A stretch of 56,716 nt of DNA from Chitinophagales bacterium (GTDB lineage: Bacteria; Bacteroidota; Bacteroidia; Chitinophagales; UBA2359). Positions 43,001-53,500 of the stretch are shown here, one piece after another. The notes below the pieces were generated by a model, which saw only the letters and a program-made list of their open reading frames with translations, was not told where the DNA came from and ran no database searches. The number at the start of each line of letters is the position of its first letter. The stretch's first letter is position 1. The stretch spans positions 1-56,716 of the forward strand of contig JAEUUX010000244.1 of assembly GCA_016787295.1 (NCBI GenBank), written 5' to 3'. Position numbers and translations under genes: made by a program.

Positions 43001-46000
43001 GTGGGAAGTATTTAGTGGTGCCTCTGCCACAGGTACACCCGTATTCACCTATACAACAGCCGCTGCAACCCTCGGAGCATTTACCACAGCAGGCACCTAT
43101 ACCGTTCGCTTCCAAGTGCAAGAGCAATGTTGTGGCTGGTCTATTCCCGTTTTCGCAACCATCACAGTCAACGCCGACCCAACAGCGCCAACAGACATAT
43201 TACCATATAATAATAGTTCTGTTTGTGTGGGAGCAAACATCGCACCAACGAGTGCTACAGGCGGATCAGGTGGAGTCACACCCTATACTTATGAATGGGA
43301 TTATAACAACGGCGCACATAGCTTTGGTACTTATGGAACTATTCCTTCTTTTGCAGCAACCAGCGGTGCCAACATTTTGCAAGTACGCATAGCTGCCAAT
43401 GCTGCGCTCGGATGCGATGCTTCTCCTCCCTATCAAGAGACCGTAACTGGTATTGACCTTCCCATAGGCGTAGCAAATCCCGCTACTCAAAACGTATGTA
43501 GTGGTGTAGCATTTACCACACCATTAACCACTTCTAACAACATCGTAGGAACAACCTATAGTATAGTAAGTCAATCTTCTAATCCGAACATTACAGGAAC
43601 AGGGACTATCTCTGGCTCCAATCTAATAGGTACGCTCACCAATATAAGCACATCTAACCAAACTGTCGTATTTACTTTGCGTCCAACAAGTCCCGCACCT
43701 GCCAGTTGTGTAGGAGCAGATTTTACAGCTACCATTGTCGTCTATCCGCCCAACATCGGTACAGGCGTTAGTGTAGGCAACAATGCACCATTCTGTTCAG
43801 GTGGAACATTGAATTTGACCGCATCAGGAGGCAGTAGTTATAGCTGGACAGGTCCCAACAGTTTTACATCATCAACACAAAATCCTACTATTAACTCCGC
43901 AACAACTACCAATAATGGTACTTATACCGTTAGTGTATCCGATGCCAATGGTTGTATTTTCACAGCTACCACACAAGTGAGCATTACTGCATTACCAACA
44001 CCAACCCTATCGTCTTCTGATGCTGATAATACCATTTGTGCAGGTCAATCTGTAACTTTCACAGGTGGCGGCGGAACGCATTACCAATTCTATGTCAACG
44101 GAACGCCACAAGGTACTTATTCTACAACCAATACCTTTACAACCACTTCGCTTACCAATGGACAAAGTGTTACCGTCCAAACCTGCAATGATGTGATTTT
44201 TGATGGAACAATCAACGAAACAGCTTGGGGAAGTCCAATTGCTACTTCGGCAGGAGGCCCCGCGCCAAGCACAGGTTTTGGTACTGGTCACGAAACCAAT
44301 GCGCTATATGTAGCTGGTGGAAACAACAATGATATTTATCTTGGTTTGGCGGGTAATGTACAAAATGGCAACCGCATTCTCGTTTTCATAGACTCCAAAT
44401 CAGGTGGTTACAATACTGCCAACTTCGGACGGTCAGGCGCTCCTGGTGGTATTAATACTTTCAATAGCGGAACAACTTTCGATACAGGATTCAATGCCGA
44501 TTATTGTTTGGTTATTGGAACAAATAGCACACACGATAACTATTTTTACGATTTATTTGCTTTAACCGTTAGTGGTTCAAACACCTATTTGGGAGACAAT
44601 AGCAATGCTAAATTAGAAGGACACCTTAGCCCAACAAGTGGTAGCAACACTCAAGGTTTTGAAGTAGCAATTCCCAAAGCATCTTTGGGCTATACAAGCG
44701 GACAAATCAAATTCTTTGTAGCCTATATTTCCGATGGTGGTTTTCTCAATAATAAATTTTTGACACCCGCTGGTAGTGGTGATGGCAATTATGGTTCAGG
44801 AGCCCTTACCTTTGGTTCAGCCGCACCCAATCCAATTACAGTTAACAATATCGACGCAGTATGCTGCAATACTTCATCTGGTATTGCCACAACTGTCAAT
44901 CCATTACCTGTTGCCACAGCAAGCAGCAATAGTCCTGTTTGTGCAGGTAGCACTATCAACCTGAGTAGCGGTCCCAATGGTATGGGCAACTATAGTTGGT
45001 CAGGACCAAGTAGCTATAGTCTTAACAGTATTAGTTATACCCAAAATTTCAATAGTTTCGGTACAACCAATGTCACTTGGACGGATAACAGCACCCTCGC
45101 AGGTTGGTATGCCGAAAAAGGTACAGGTACAGCCAACTTTACCGCTGGCGCTGCTGGCACCTTTACCGCAGGTACAGGAACCGGTACAGGGGGATCTTAT
45201 TACAACTTTGGAGCATCAGGCGGAGCAGATAGAACACTTGGCTCTCTCGCCACCAACACGATTACAGGCAATACAGGCACAGCAGCTACTAATACAGCCT
45301 TTAGATATGGTGTGAAAATCACCAATACCAATAGCTTCCCGCTCAATGCAGCTACTATTACCTATACAGGCGAGCAATGGCGCGATAATGGTAACACCAC
45401 ACCACAATATTTAGATGTAGAATATTCTACCGATGCCACTACGAACTTAAGTACAGGTACATGGACTGCCGTATCTGCATTGAGATTCACTGGTCCCATT
45501 GCTTCTGCTACAGCAACAGCTTTGGACGGTAATTTACCTGCTAATAGAACAACCATCACTTATGCTTTGACAGGTATAAACATACCCGCAGGCGGAAGTT
45601 TTTGGATACGTTGGATAGATTACAATGAAGTAGGCAATGACCATGCTTTGGGTATAGATGATTTAAGTGTATTCCTTAGCGCCCAAAATCCCTCCATACC
45701 CAACGCTACAACCGCTATGACTGGAACATATACCGTTACGGTCACTGATGGCGCGGGCTGTAGCAGTACGGCTACTACCACAGTAGTTGTCAACCCATTA
45801 CCAACTATCACCACTGCTGCAAGTGCTACTGCTGTATGTTTTAGCTCAAGTAGTCAAACAACTACCTTGGCATACAGCGCCACCACCAACTCTCCCACAA
45901 CCTATAGTATAACTTGGAATGCCTCGCCCGCTAATAGTTTTGCAACAGTCACTGATGCAACATTGCCTGCAAGTCCCATTACCATTACGGTTCCTGCCAG

Positions 46001-49000
46001 CACAGCAGCAGGAACATATACAGGCAATATTACGGTCAAAAACGCCAATGGTTGTGTAAGCACAAGCACAGCTTTCACCCTTACCGTCAACCCAACACCA
46101 ACAGCCACAGCACCAAGCAACCAAACTTATTGCGCAGGCGTAGCAACCACTGCTATCAGTTTAACAGGAACCCCTGTGGGCGTAGTCTTTGACGTAACAG
46201 GTGGTGCAGCTATTGGTCTTGCCAACCAAACCAACGTCACAAGCATTCCAGTTTTTACACCCATAGCAGGTTCTGCCACCATTAGCATTACTCCCAAAGC
46301 CAATGGTTGTACAGGTACTCCAGTTACCTATAATATAACAGTCAATGCCCTACCTGCCGCTACTGTGACCTATACAAGCTCACCGGTTTGTGTCAATGGT
46401 AGCACTATTAGTCCAACTGTCACAGGCACAACAGGCGGCACCTATTCAGCCTCGCCTGCAGGTTTGAGCATCAATAGTTCAACAGGAGTCATTACTCCCG
46501 CAAGTAGCACCGTCGGTACATATACTGTTACGTATACTATAGCTGCAAGTGGAGGATGCCCTGTTGTCACCACCACAACAACAGTCGTCATTAAACCAAT
46601 CCCATCAGCCACTATTACTTCGTCCGATGCAGATAACTCCATTTGCGTAGGCGAGTCCATCACATTCACCGCGGGCGGCGGCACACACTATCAATTCTCC
46701 GTTGCTGGAACGCCACAAGGCACTTATGGTACCACCAATACCTTTACAACAAGTTCGCTTACCAACGGACAAAGTGTATCGGTACAGGTTTGCAACGATG
46801 TTATTTTTGATGGCAATTTAACCGAAACCACTTGGGGAACAGCTTACAGTACTTCAGCAGGCGGTCCCGCATCAGGTTTTGCTAACAACCGTATTAATGC
46901 CTTATATTTAGCAAGCAATAGCACCCAATTTAATTTTGGTATAGCAGGCAATGTAGATAATAATTCAGGCAACAAAGTATTGTTATTTATCGATAGCCAA
47001 GCAGGTGGATACAACGACCTAAGTACTTGGACTAATAGAAGTGGATCCCCTTATTATTCTGTCCAAAATCTTAATAACGGTATTGTTTTCGATTCTGGTT
47101 TTGCTCCTGATTATGTAGTGGGTATTAACCAAGCCTCGGGTCAAGTATATTTTGACTTATATAATATGCAAGCCAATACCAATACTTTCCTTGGAACAGC
47201 AGGCTCAACAGGATTAGCATTTACTGCTAATACAAGTGCTACTGACTATACCAAAGGTTTTGAATTTGCCATTAATCGTACCGCATTAGGCAGTCCGACA
47301 GGCAACATTCGCGTATTTGCAATGGTAGTCAATGACCCAGGCTGTTGCGCTTCCACCACCTTGAGTAACCAATTCCTAAGCCCTGCTGCAAGTGGCGATG
47401 GAAACTATGGTAACGGAGCCGTTAACTTTGGTAGTGCAGCTCCTAATCCAGTAACCTTATCTACCTCTACCAATGTCTGTTGTTCGACCGCATCGCTTAC
47501 GATCGTCGTATCTACACCACCAACAACTACAGGTACTACCATTTGTCAAGGTGGAAGTGGCACAATTGCAGCAACTTCTACTTGTGGTGGAGCTGCAAGC
47601 ATGACTCTCAATGGAGCATGGAACGCCGCTACTGATCCTGTAGCAGACCGACCCGTATTAGGCACTAATTCTGGTGCTTGCGCTTTTCTTTCTCCCGGAG
47701 CAGTACGAAACTATGTAACTATGCCTTTCCAAGTAACCGTGACAGGTAACTATATTTTTGAAATGGCAAACAATGCTTCGTATGACGGAGAAGGATATAT
47801 CGTATCCGCAGACTTTACACCCGGACAGTGTCCCGGTACAGGCGGAACAGGAACGTGGTATCGCAATGACTCTGACAGTAGTCCTTCGGGTGACGAACCA
47901 CGCATGGGTAACGCCGCCGATGGTGGAGCAGGAGTTCTCACCCTTACAGCGGGCGTTAGCTATATGTTAGTCTCCACTACTTATGGCTCAACAGGAGGAG
48001 TAACCGCACCCTTTACTTGGAATGTTACAGGACCAGCGGGAGCAGGCATTGTTACCGATGTAATACAATGGTATACTGCTGCTTCGGGCGGAAGCCCTAT
48101 TGGCACAGGCAGTCCGTTTAATCCTGTAGGTGTAAGTGGTTCAGGTTTGCCCAATACCAATACACCCGGAACATACACCTACTACGCAGCATGTTCTTCT
48201 GCACCAAGTTGTCGTACAGCAACAACTTTTGTTATTAATCCTGCTGCCACAGCTAACGCAGGCACCGCCCAAAGTGTGTGTGCGGGTAGTACCGTAACTT
48301 TGGCAGGCAGTATAGGCGGTAGTGCAACAAGTGCAACATGGAGCGCACCAAGCGGCACATTCTCCGATGTCAATTCTTTGACTTCTACCTATACGCCAAG
48401 TATTACATCAGGAACTGTTACCTTGACATTGACGACTAATGACCCCGACGGAGCAGGACCTTGTACAGGAGTTATTTCCACTGTGGATATTACAGTCAAC
48501 GCAGTACCAACTACCACAGGTGTAACTATCTGTCAAGGAGGTAGTGGTACAATTAGCTCATCTACTACTTGCCCACCATCTTTCGCCAACGCAGGAACAA
48601 CTATAACAGGCACATGGAATGCTGCCACCGATCCCACAGCCAAACGAATTACTTCAAATATAATAAATACAAATACTTGTTCATTTGACGCTTCCATTAC
48701 CCGTAATTATGTAGCCACCTCTTTCCAAGTAAGCACAACAGGTAACTATGTTTTTGAGATGAATAACGACTCAAATTTTGATGGCATGGGTTATATCGTA
48801 ACAGGGGCTTTTGTTCCGGGAACTTGTCCAGGAGCAGGAACTTGGGTGCGTGGAGATGATGATAGCGGCTCAAGCGCCAGCGAACCCAAATTGGGTGGCA
48901 CAGGCGGTTCTGGTGCTATGCCTCTTACTGCGGGCGTAACCTATACACTTATCTCTACTACATGGGCAGCAAGTAGCGGTACATATAGTGGTAATTTCAC

Positions 49001-50048
49001 TTGGACTATTACTCCACCCGTAGGTGGACAAATTATGCTTCAAAGTTCGGGACAAATACAATGGTATACTGCTGCTTCGGGCGGAAGTCCTATTGGCACA
49101 GGCAGTCCGTTTAATCCTGTAGGTGTAAGTGGTTCAGGTTTGCCCAATACCAATACACCCGGAACATACACCTACTACGCAGCATGTTCTTCTGCACCAA
49201 GTTGTCGTACAGCAACAACCTTTGTCATTAATCCTGCTGCTACCGCAAATGCAGGTTCTGTCCAAACCGTTTGTGCAGGCGGTACCGTAACTTTGGCAGG
49301 CAGTATAGGTGGCAGTGCAACAAGTGCAACATGGAGTGCGCCAAGCGGCACATTCTCCGATGTCAATTCTTTGACTTCTACCTATACGCCAAGCATTACA
49401 TCAGGAACTGTTACCTTGACATTGACGACTAATGACCCCGACGGAGCAGGACCTTGTAGTGCTGCGACCTCGACTGTGGTCATTACTGTAAATCCAATTC
49501 CTACTGCCACAGCCAGCAACGACAGTCCTGTATGTGTAGGAGGAACAGTTAATCTAACGTCAAGTGGAGGAACAAGTTACAGTTGGACAGGACCAAATAC
49601 CTTTAGTAGTGCTACTCAAAATCCAACCATTACCAACATTCCCTTGACAGGAGCAGGTGTATATACCGTTACCGTAACGGCCGCAGGTTGTTCTTCAACA
49701 GCTACCACCACAGTAGACGTGGTAGCAGACCCGACCATTACTGTACAACCACTTGGACAAACGGTTTGTCTCAATGCAAGCACCAATTTGACAACCAGCG
49801 TTACAGGCGGAACAGGAACAACAACTTATCAATGGCAGTCCGCTACTGATTGTAACAGTACCTTTAGCAATATAACAGGAGCTAATACCAATACTTATGT
49901 ACCTCCAACCGCCACCGCAGGCACAACTGCCTATCAATGTGTAATAACCATAAGCGGTTCGGGCTGTGATACACAAATAACGAACTGCGTATTGGTGACA
50001 GTTACACCACAAGGAACAATTTCTGTTACGGTTCAGCCAGGCAACTAA
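40032..50048 (+). CDS. Giant mosaic adhesin (3338 aa)
   Basis: The ATG at 40032 opens a clear signal peptide (MKNNYLLHTIVIFLLSCAAT...GQ); the frame extends 25 codons upstream from a GTG, without signal-like sequence. In order: a Cys-containing N-terminal region; Ig-like strands; a right-handed beta-helix start (PYATISYAI, IIEGGYSV, YGVYIANGSANYEIIRCNI); a glycine-rich insert (about residues 542-837); Ig/PKD-like domains; two CBM9/DOMON-like domains beginning DVIFDGT (about 1385-1610 and 2254-2487); a jelly-roll-like module (about 1668-1883); two ~331-aa tandem modules; and final Ig-like domains. It ends VTPQGTISVTVQPGN, with no canonical T9SS tail. It is probably a surface filament or adhesin. 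Its neighbours are a 157-aa protein (23 bp on) and a similar adhesin. Confidence 0.85.
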   Translation: MKNNYLLHTIVIFLLSCAATSWVVGQNISLEIDGDNLYYDESGCSDCYSTPDPDWYVRLQVNAVNYDWNVHREDTNCGWQGTTNYSYYGPNTVTYSTSATMQLNGAEIDGGLCGGDDNVCGGYSTVNTVTPSASPPCQWNYYTGTRTCGGGDYRIYWSAYWQYLFSPTLSGESPTNQLRCQGSSPATLNATVNTDANGRPLARWYKWQIANTPTGVWQDIPGTQNATANTSFTNFTYTPYQISGTRYYRFVATSNCSADFSSYTTVSATYTVTYAFVAAGAYTTAPGGFPYGTGDGAPAIISGVCGGTVLPSQSVTFNTLQSPNAGAVVNATGYAWSASGGTPTTGTGSSFAWTAPATPGSYATSVTYNFGCSTPATVACAVTVGSPNCSFAYVAPGGSNTITSGGPNNPYATISYAISQLAGRTHIKVASGTITETAIIDIPNAVIIEGGYSVSGGVWTKSSAVTTTVSCSGTQVVNTDVEHVMGFRSNNTSNWTLQDLTITTVAASGFTGSGNGKSNYGVYIANGSANYEIIRCNITSGAGSTGNTGANGSTGGNGSTGNLGSNGNCDCYSGCTPCAGGSGGGSQTSVGAGGAGANAGGAGGAGGAGGAGSAGQCSGTNTGSGGDGATGVNGANGVASGANGATTGGAGGAGNSGVSSGCSNGNNGFSGAVGANGGVGTAGTTPGTDTYTSGYLVPTAGTGGGGGGGGKGGGGGEGGSGSTDSFTCDRDGGQGGSSGGSGGGGGGGGYGGRGGGGSYGVFVWAGGTGGVITNSAVNSGTVGSGGTGGSGGTGGTGGSGRGVGTGNCGSSDSGEGGASGAGGAGGTGGAGGTGRAGSQFAVANQGAGTAPTVPAGITVNTSTSGGSVPNPVTVTIPYNNTRPCPYSQIQLTKSSGTWTFPAGLTLVNNLTSSTTSYTTASSPVSVYSTSTSAVYSPSVGGATYDEYIRMTNVARTAPTISLNYNTICVGGSINATFNEAAYSQTNVAYLWEVFSGASATGTPVFTYTTAAATLGAFTTAGTYTVRFQVQEQCCGWSIPVFATITVNADPTAPTDILPYNNSSVCVGANIAPTSATGGSGGVTPYTYEWDYNNGAHSFGTYGTIPSFAATSGANILQVRIAANAALGCDASPPYQETVTGIDLPIGVANPATQNVCSGVAFTTPLTTSNNIVGTTYSIVSQSSNPNITGTGTISGSNLIGTLTNISTSNQTVVFTLRPTSPAPASCVGADFTATIVVYPPNIGTGVSVGNNAPFCSGGTLNLTASGGSSYSWTGPNSFTSSTQNPTINSATTTNNGTYTVSVSDANGCIFTATTQVSITALPTPTLSSSDADNTICAGQSVTFTGGGGTHYQFYVNGTPQGTYSTTNTFTTTSLTNGQSVTVQTCNDVIFDGTINETAWGSPIATSAGGPAPSTGFGTGHETNALYVAGGNNNDIYLGLAGNVQNGNRILVFIDSKSGGYNTANFGRSGAPGGINTFNSGTTFDTGFNADYCLVIGTNSTHDNYFYDLFALTVSGSNTYLGDNSNAKLEGHLSPTSGSNTQGFEVAIPKASLGYTSGQIKFFVAYISDGGFLNNKFLTPAGSGDGNYGSGALTFGSAAPNPITVNNIDAVCCNTSSGIATTVNPLPVATASSNSPVCAGSTINLSSGPNGMGNYSWSGPSSYSLNSISYTQNFNSFGTTNVTWTDNSTLAGWYAEKGTGTANFTAGAAGTFTAGTGTGTGGSYYNFGASGGADRTLGSLATNTITGNTGTAATNTAFRYGVKITNTNSFPLNAATITYTGEQWRDNGNTTPQYLDVEYSTDATTNLSTGTWTAVSALRFTGPIASATATALDGNLPANRTTITYALTGINIPAGGSFWIRWIDYNEVGNDHALGIDDLSVFLSAQNPSIPNATTAMTGTYTVTVTDGAGCSSTATTTVVVNPLPTITTAASATAVCFSSSSQTTTLAYSATTNSPTTYSITWNASPANSFATVTDATLPASPITITVPASTAAGTYTGNITVKNANGCVSTSTAFTLTVNPTPTATAPSNQTYCAGVATTAISLTGTPVGVVFDVTGGAAIGLANQTNVTSIPVFTPIAGSATISITPKANGCTGTPVTYNITVNALPAATVTYTSSPVCVNGSTISPTVTGTTGGTYSASPAGLSINSSTGVITPASSTVGTYTVTYTIAASGGCPVVTTTTTVVIKPIPSATITSSDADNSICVGESITFTAGGGTHYQFSVAGTPQGTYGTTNTFTTSSLTNGQSVSVQVCNDVIFDGNLTETTWGTAYSTSAGGPASGFANNRINALYLASNSTQFNFGIAGNVDNNSGNKVLLFIDSQAGGYNDLSTWTNRSGSPYYSVQNLNNGIVFDSGFAPDYVVGINQASGQVYFDLYNMQANTNTFLGTAGSTGLAFTANTSATDYTKGFEFAINRTALGSPTGNIRVFAMVVNDPGCCASTTLSNQFLSPAASGDGNYGNGAVNFGSAAPNPVTLSTSTNVCCSTASLTIVVSTPPTTTGTTICQGGSGTIAATSTCGGAASMTLNGAWNAATDPVADRPVLGTNSGACAFLSPGAVRNYVTMPFQVTVTGNYIFEMANNASYDGEGYIVSADFTPGQCPGTGGTGTWYRNDSDSSPSGDEPRMGNAADGGAGVLTLTAGVSYMLVSTTYGSTGGVTAPFTWNVTGPAGAGIVTDVIQWYTAASGGSPIGTGSPFNPVGVSGSGLPNTNTPGTYTYYAACSSAPSCRTATTFVINPAATANAGTAQSVCAGSTVTLAGSIGGSATSATWSAPSGTFSDVNSLTSTYTPSITSGTVTLTLTTNDPDGAGPCTGVISTVDITVNAVPTTTGVTICQGGSGTISSSTTCPPSFANAGTTITGTWNAATDPTAKRITSNIINTNTCSFDASITRNYVATSFQVSTTGNYVFEMNNDSNFDGMGYIVTGAFVPGTCPGAGTWVRGDDDSGSSASEPKLGGTGGSGAMPLTAGVTYTLISTTWAASSGTYSGNFTWTITPPVGGQIMLQSSGQIQWYTAASGGSPIGTGSPFNPVGVSGSGLPNTNTPGTYTYYAACSSAPSCRTATTFVINPAATANAGSVQTVCAGGTVTLAGSIGGSATSATWSAPSGTFSDVNSLTSTYTPSITSGTVTLTLTTNDPDGAGPCSAATSTVVITVNPIPTATASNDSPVCVGGTVNLTSSGGTSYSWTGPNTFSSATQNPTITNIPLTGAGVYTVTVTAAGCSSTATTTVDVVADPTITVQPLGQTVCLNASTNLTTSVTGGTGTTTYQWQSATDCNSTFSNITGANTNTYVPPTATAGTTAYQCVITISGSGCDTQITNCVLVTVTPQGTISVTVQPGN
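41655..42545 (+). repeat. Glycine-rich low-complexity insert with GGC microsatellites
   Basis: Encodes (GGX)n sequence such as GGAGGAGGAGGAGSAG. At DNA level: 9-bp GGCGGTGCT tandem copies near 41830-41868, and GGC trinucleotide runs near 42139-42161 and 42254-42277. It interrupts the beta-helix: strands continue after it (YGVFVWAGGTGGVITNSAVN). Confidence 0.85.
48063..49457 (+). repeat. Near-identical 402-bp duplication within the giant adhesin
   Basis: Copies at 48063-48464 and 49056-49457 (993 bp apart) share almost all bases, differing mainly at silent positions and in one short stretch (GTAQSVCAGST against GSVQTVCAGGT). They are the second halves of two tandem ~331-aa modules whose first halves have diverged (VTICQGGSGTI start). 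Confidence 0.85.
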
Positions 50049-50071
50049 TTGGCACAAAAAATTAACCAACT

Positions 50072-50545
50072 ATGAAACAAGTATTCTTTTTCTTATTAGG
50101 TATTATAAGCATTATTGGAAATAATGTTGTGGCGCAAAACACAGCTTTGCCTCCTGATTTTCCTACTTATCAAGACACAGGAAATCCTGATAAAGACATA
50201 AATGCCTATAACCAAGACAAAGATGTTTGGGTAAAAACTCATCAACAACAATACCTAAACTTGCAACAACAGGAAGCACAAATAAAACTTATCGATGAAA
50301 AAGAATTAGCTGCAATGCCAATTGATAAGCAAAAACAGATTCTTAGCAATCCTGATAAATACAAGGTGGTAAATATAGGTACTACTTCTCCCAATAAAGA
50401 GCAAGAGTTGATAACTAATACCGATGTAAAGCAATCTGGTCAACTGATGAAACACCAATTGACAAAAAATCAGTTGCAAAAAGCCTCGCCAGAAAAGCAA
50501 ACTTTTATTAAAAACCACCCAGAATGGTATGAAATAGTGGAATAA
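50072..50545 (+). CDS. Small secreted protein of unknown function, between two adhesins
   Basis: 157 aa. Signal peptide MKQVFFFLLGIISIIGNNVV...AQ. The rest is polar with two helical stretches (VWVKTHQQQYLNLQQQEAQI, EQELITNTDVKQSGQL) and ends SPEKQTFIKNHPEWYEIVE. I recognise no family. It is 23 bp after the giant adhesin and 28 bp before the next one, so it is co-transcribed. The position suggests a chaperone, export partner or subunit for the adhesins, but no sequence feature shows it. Confidence 0.75.
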   Translation: MKQVFFFLLGIISIIGNNVVAQNTALPPDFPTYQDTGNPDKDINAYNQDKDVWVKTHQQQYLNLQQQEAQIKLIDEKELAAMPIDKQKQILSNPDKYKVVNIGTTSPNKEQELITNTDVKQSGQLMKHQLTKNQLQKASPEKQTFIKNHPEWYEIVE

Positions 50546-50573
50546 CAATTACTTCCCTTCAAAATCATTCGTT

Positions 50574-53500
50574 ATGAAAAAATTAATGCTTTTTAAGTAT
50601 ACCATATTACTTTTTGTGGTGATATCTCTTTTTTTCTATTCCAACAATATCTTTGCACAATGTACTTGTGCAGGGACTGACTATGGTAGTATTAATGTAG
50701 CAGGTTGGACAGTTGGGCAAAGTGGTACTATCACTACTTGTCAATATGGTGGTGAGCGTTCTACTATATTTAATACTGTAGCAGGTGCTGTATATAGAGT
50801 ATCTACTTGTGGTGCTGGCTATGATACACAACTATCCATCTATACAACAGCTTGTGCATATATCGCCTATAATGATGATAATGGTCCAGCTTGTACAGGT
50901 ACTGCTGCTTCAGTGCAATTTACATCTCCTGGCGGCAATTTATACGCTAAAATGAATCAGTATAACTGTATAACAAATACAACTTGTACAACAGTTACTA
51001 TTCAGTTGATTAGTTTGCCAACTATTCCTTTTTCAGGAAATAATTCCTACACTTATTGTAGTACAACTTTGTATGAACATGGAGCAACAGGAAATTATTC
51101 AGACAATGCCAATGGATATACAGTGCTTTATCCCACAGGAAGCAATTTTATCAATATATCAGGAACTACATCGGGCGAATCTTGTTGCGATTATGTAAGA
51201 GTATATAATGGTGTGGGTACGGGCGGAACAATTTTAGGTACTTATTACATGAATACCGCTATCCCAACTCTCGCCTCTACTGATGCTACAGGTGCTTTAA
51301 CCGTACAGTTTGTTTCAGATATTTCTATAGTAGGAGCAGGTCCTGTTATCAATGTATCTTGTTGTACTCCATTAGGCAATCCCGCAGTTTTTGGTAGTAA
51401 TCAATGGAATGTATATGCTTACAATGGAGCTGGTTTGAACCTAACTGGACGCTATGCAGGGACTTATACTGAAACTGCTTTGAGCTATGATTCAGGAACA
51501 AGGTGGACAACAACAGGCACTCCTTCGAGCGCATCAGGCTACACAGGTTGTACAGTGGGCATAGACAATCATGCTGTAGTATACAAAAGACAAGGTTTTC
51601 CAGCAGGTAATTATGCTTTAAGTATTCCTACTCATGATGATGATATTAGAGTATACATTAATGGTAGCCAAGTCTTTGAACATATAGGTTGTTGCGATGC
51701 ACACAATAATTTTTGGTGTGGTTATTTAGATGGAACCTCTACCATAGAAGTGCGCCATTCTGAAGGCTCTGGAGGGTCACAACAAGCCCTTACATTTACT
51801 TCCACAGGCGACCCTACTGTATATGGTACTAATCAATGGAATATCTATAATTATGCAGGTAGCAATTTCAATACCTATTATGGCTATGCCACTAATACTA
51901 CCACTTCAGAATTTAACTTAGGAGCATTTGGCATGGGAGCTACCACCAATCCAAGTGTCTTAAGTGGTTATGTTGGTTGTAATCCGGGTAATGACAACTG
52001 GAGCATGAGAGCCAGACGACAAGGATTTCCTTGCGGTGTATACAATATTAATTTGGTAGGACATGATGACGGTTATACCATAAACATAGATTACGATGGT
52101 AATGGAACAGTAGATAATACCTATACTGCGACTTGTTGTAACATAGGTTTAGGGACAAAATGGACAGGTGTTCTAAATGCTGCCTCAAGAGTGGAAATTT
52201 TACTTTCTGAAGGAAGCGGAGATGCTTACATAGACATAGATTTTGTAAACATAACGCCAGCCGTCAATGGTGGCACTATTGCAGGTATAACCAACGGTGT
52301 AACTATCTGTACAGGAGGAGATCCAGGTGTATTTACTAATGGCAGTAGTGCAAGTGGCGGAACAGTAGGCTACCTCAACGGAGGCAGTTTTGCCTACCAA
52401 TGGGAACTTAGCGTGAATGCCGGAGCATACAGCAACATAGGTGGGGCAACAGGAGCAACTTATGACCCCACAGCATTAACCACAGGTACTTATATCTACC
52501 GCCGCCGAGCAACCGATATGTGTGGCAATAATAATGTGGCTAATACCATTCAAGTCAATGTAGTAGCGGATCCAACCATTACCACACAACCCCTAACCAC
52601 ACAAACCTTATGTGTTGGTGGCACACCTACCAATCTCACTACCGCAGCCACAGGAGGTTCAGGAACATTTACTTATCAATGGTATTCCAACACTATCAAT
52701 AGCAATAGCGGCGGCACCAACTTGGGTAGTGCCAATGGCGCACAAACAGCTACATATACTCCACCAACAAATACAGTAGGAACACTATACTATTACTGTG
52801 TTATTAGCCAAACGGGTACGGGTTGCGACCCACTGACCACCAATACCGCAGCAGTTCTCATAATAGCAGATCCCGCCTTAACCACACCTACGCTCACCAA
52901 TGCCAATATTTGCATAGGTGGTTCAACTACTATCAGTACAACTGCTTCGGGTGGTACTGGTACTTTCTCCTATCAATGGCAGTATTCTGCCGACGGAATA
53001 AGCGGCTGGGCAAATGTTACCAACGGAACGCCCACTGGCTACACCTACACCAATGCAACAACCGCTACCTTAAATATCGCCACAACTAATACTTCACCCA
53101 CAGGAAACGCATACTACCAATGTGTCCTAACACCCAACACTCCTGCAACAAGTGGTTGTAATGCCACCTCAACCGTAGCCACTTTAACTATTGTGGCAGA
53201 TCCAACCTCGCCTACTACTGCTACCAAAACACCCAATGCTACTTCTGTTTGTGAAGGCTCAACCCTAACAATTGGCACACCAACAGGTGGTAATGCAGGC
53301 ATTGGCTGTACACTAGAATATAGGTATACACAAGACGGTGGGTTAAGTTATTCTACTGTATCTACTACAATCCCAACTTTAACTGCCAATTTAGGTGGTT
53401 ACGATGCTATTCAAGTACGACGCAATAACTGTTTATCAGGTTGTGACCAACCTACAGCATGGCAAACTATCGCTCAATGGACAGTTATAGCAGACCCCAC

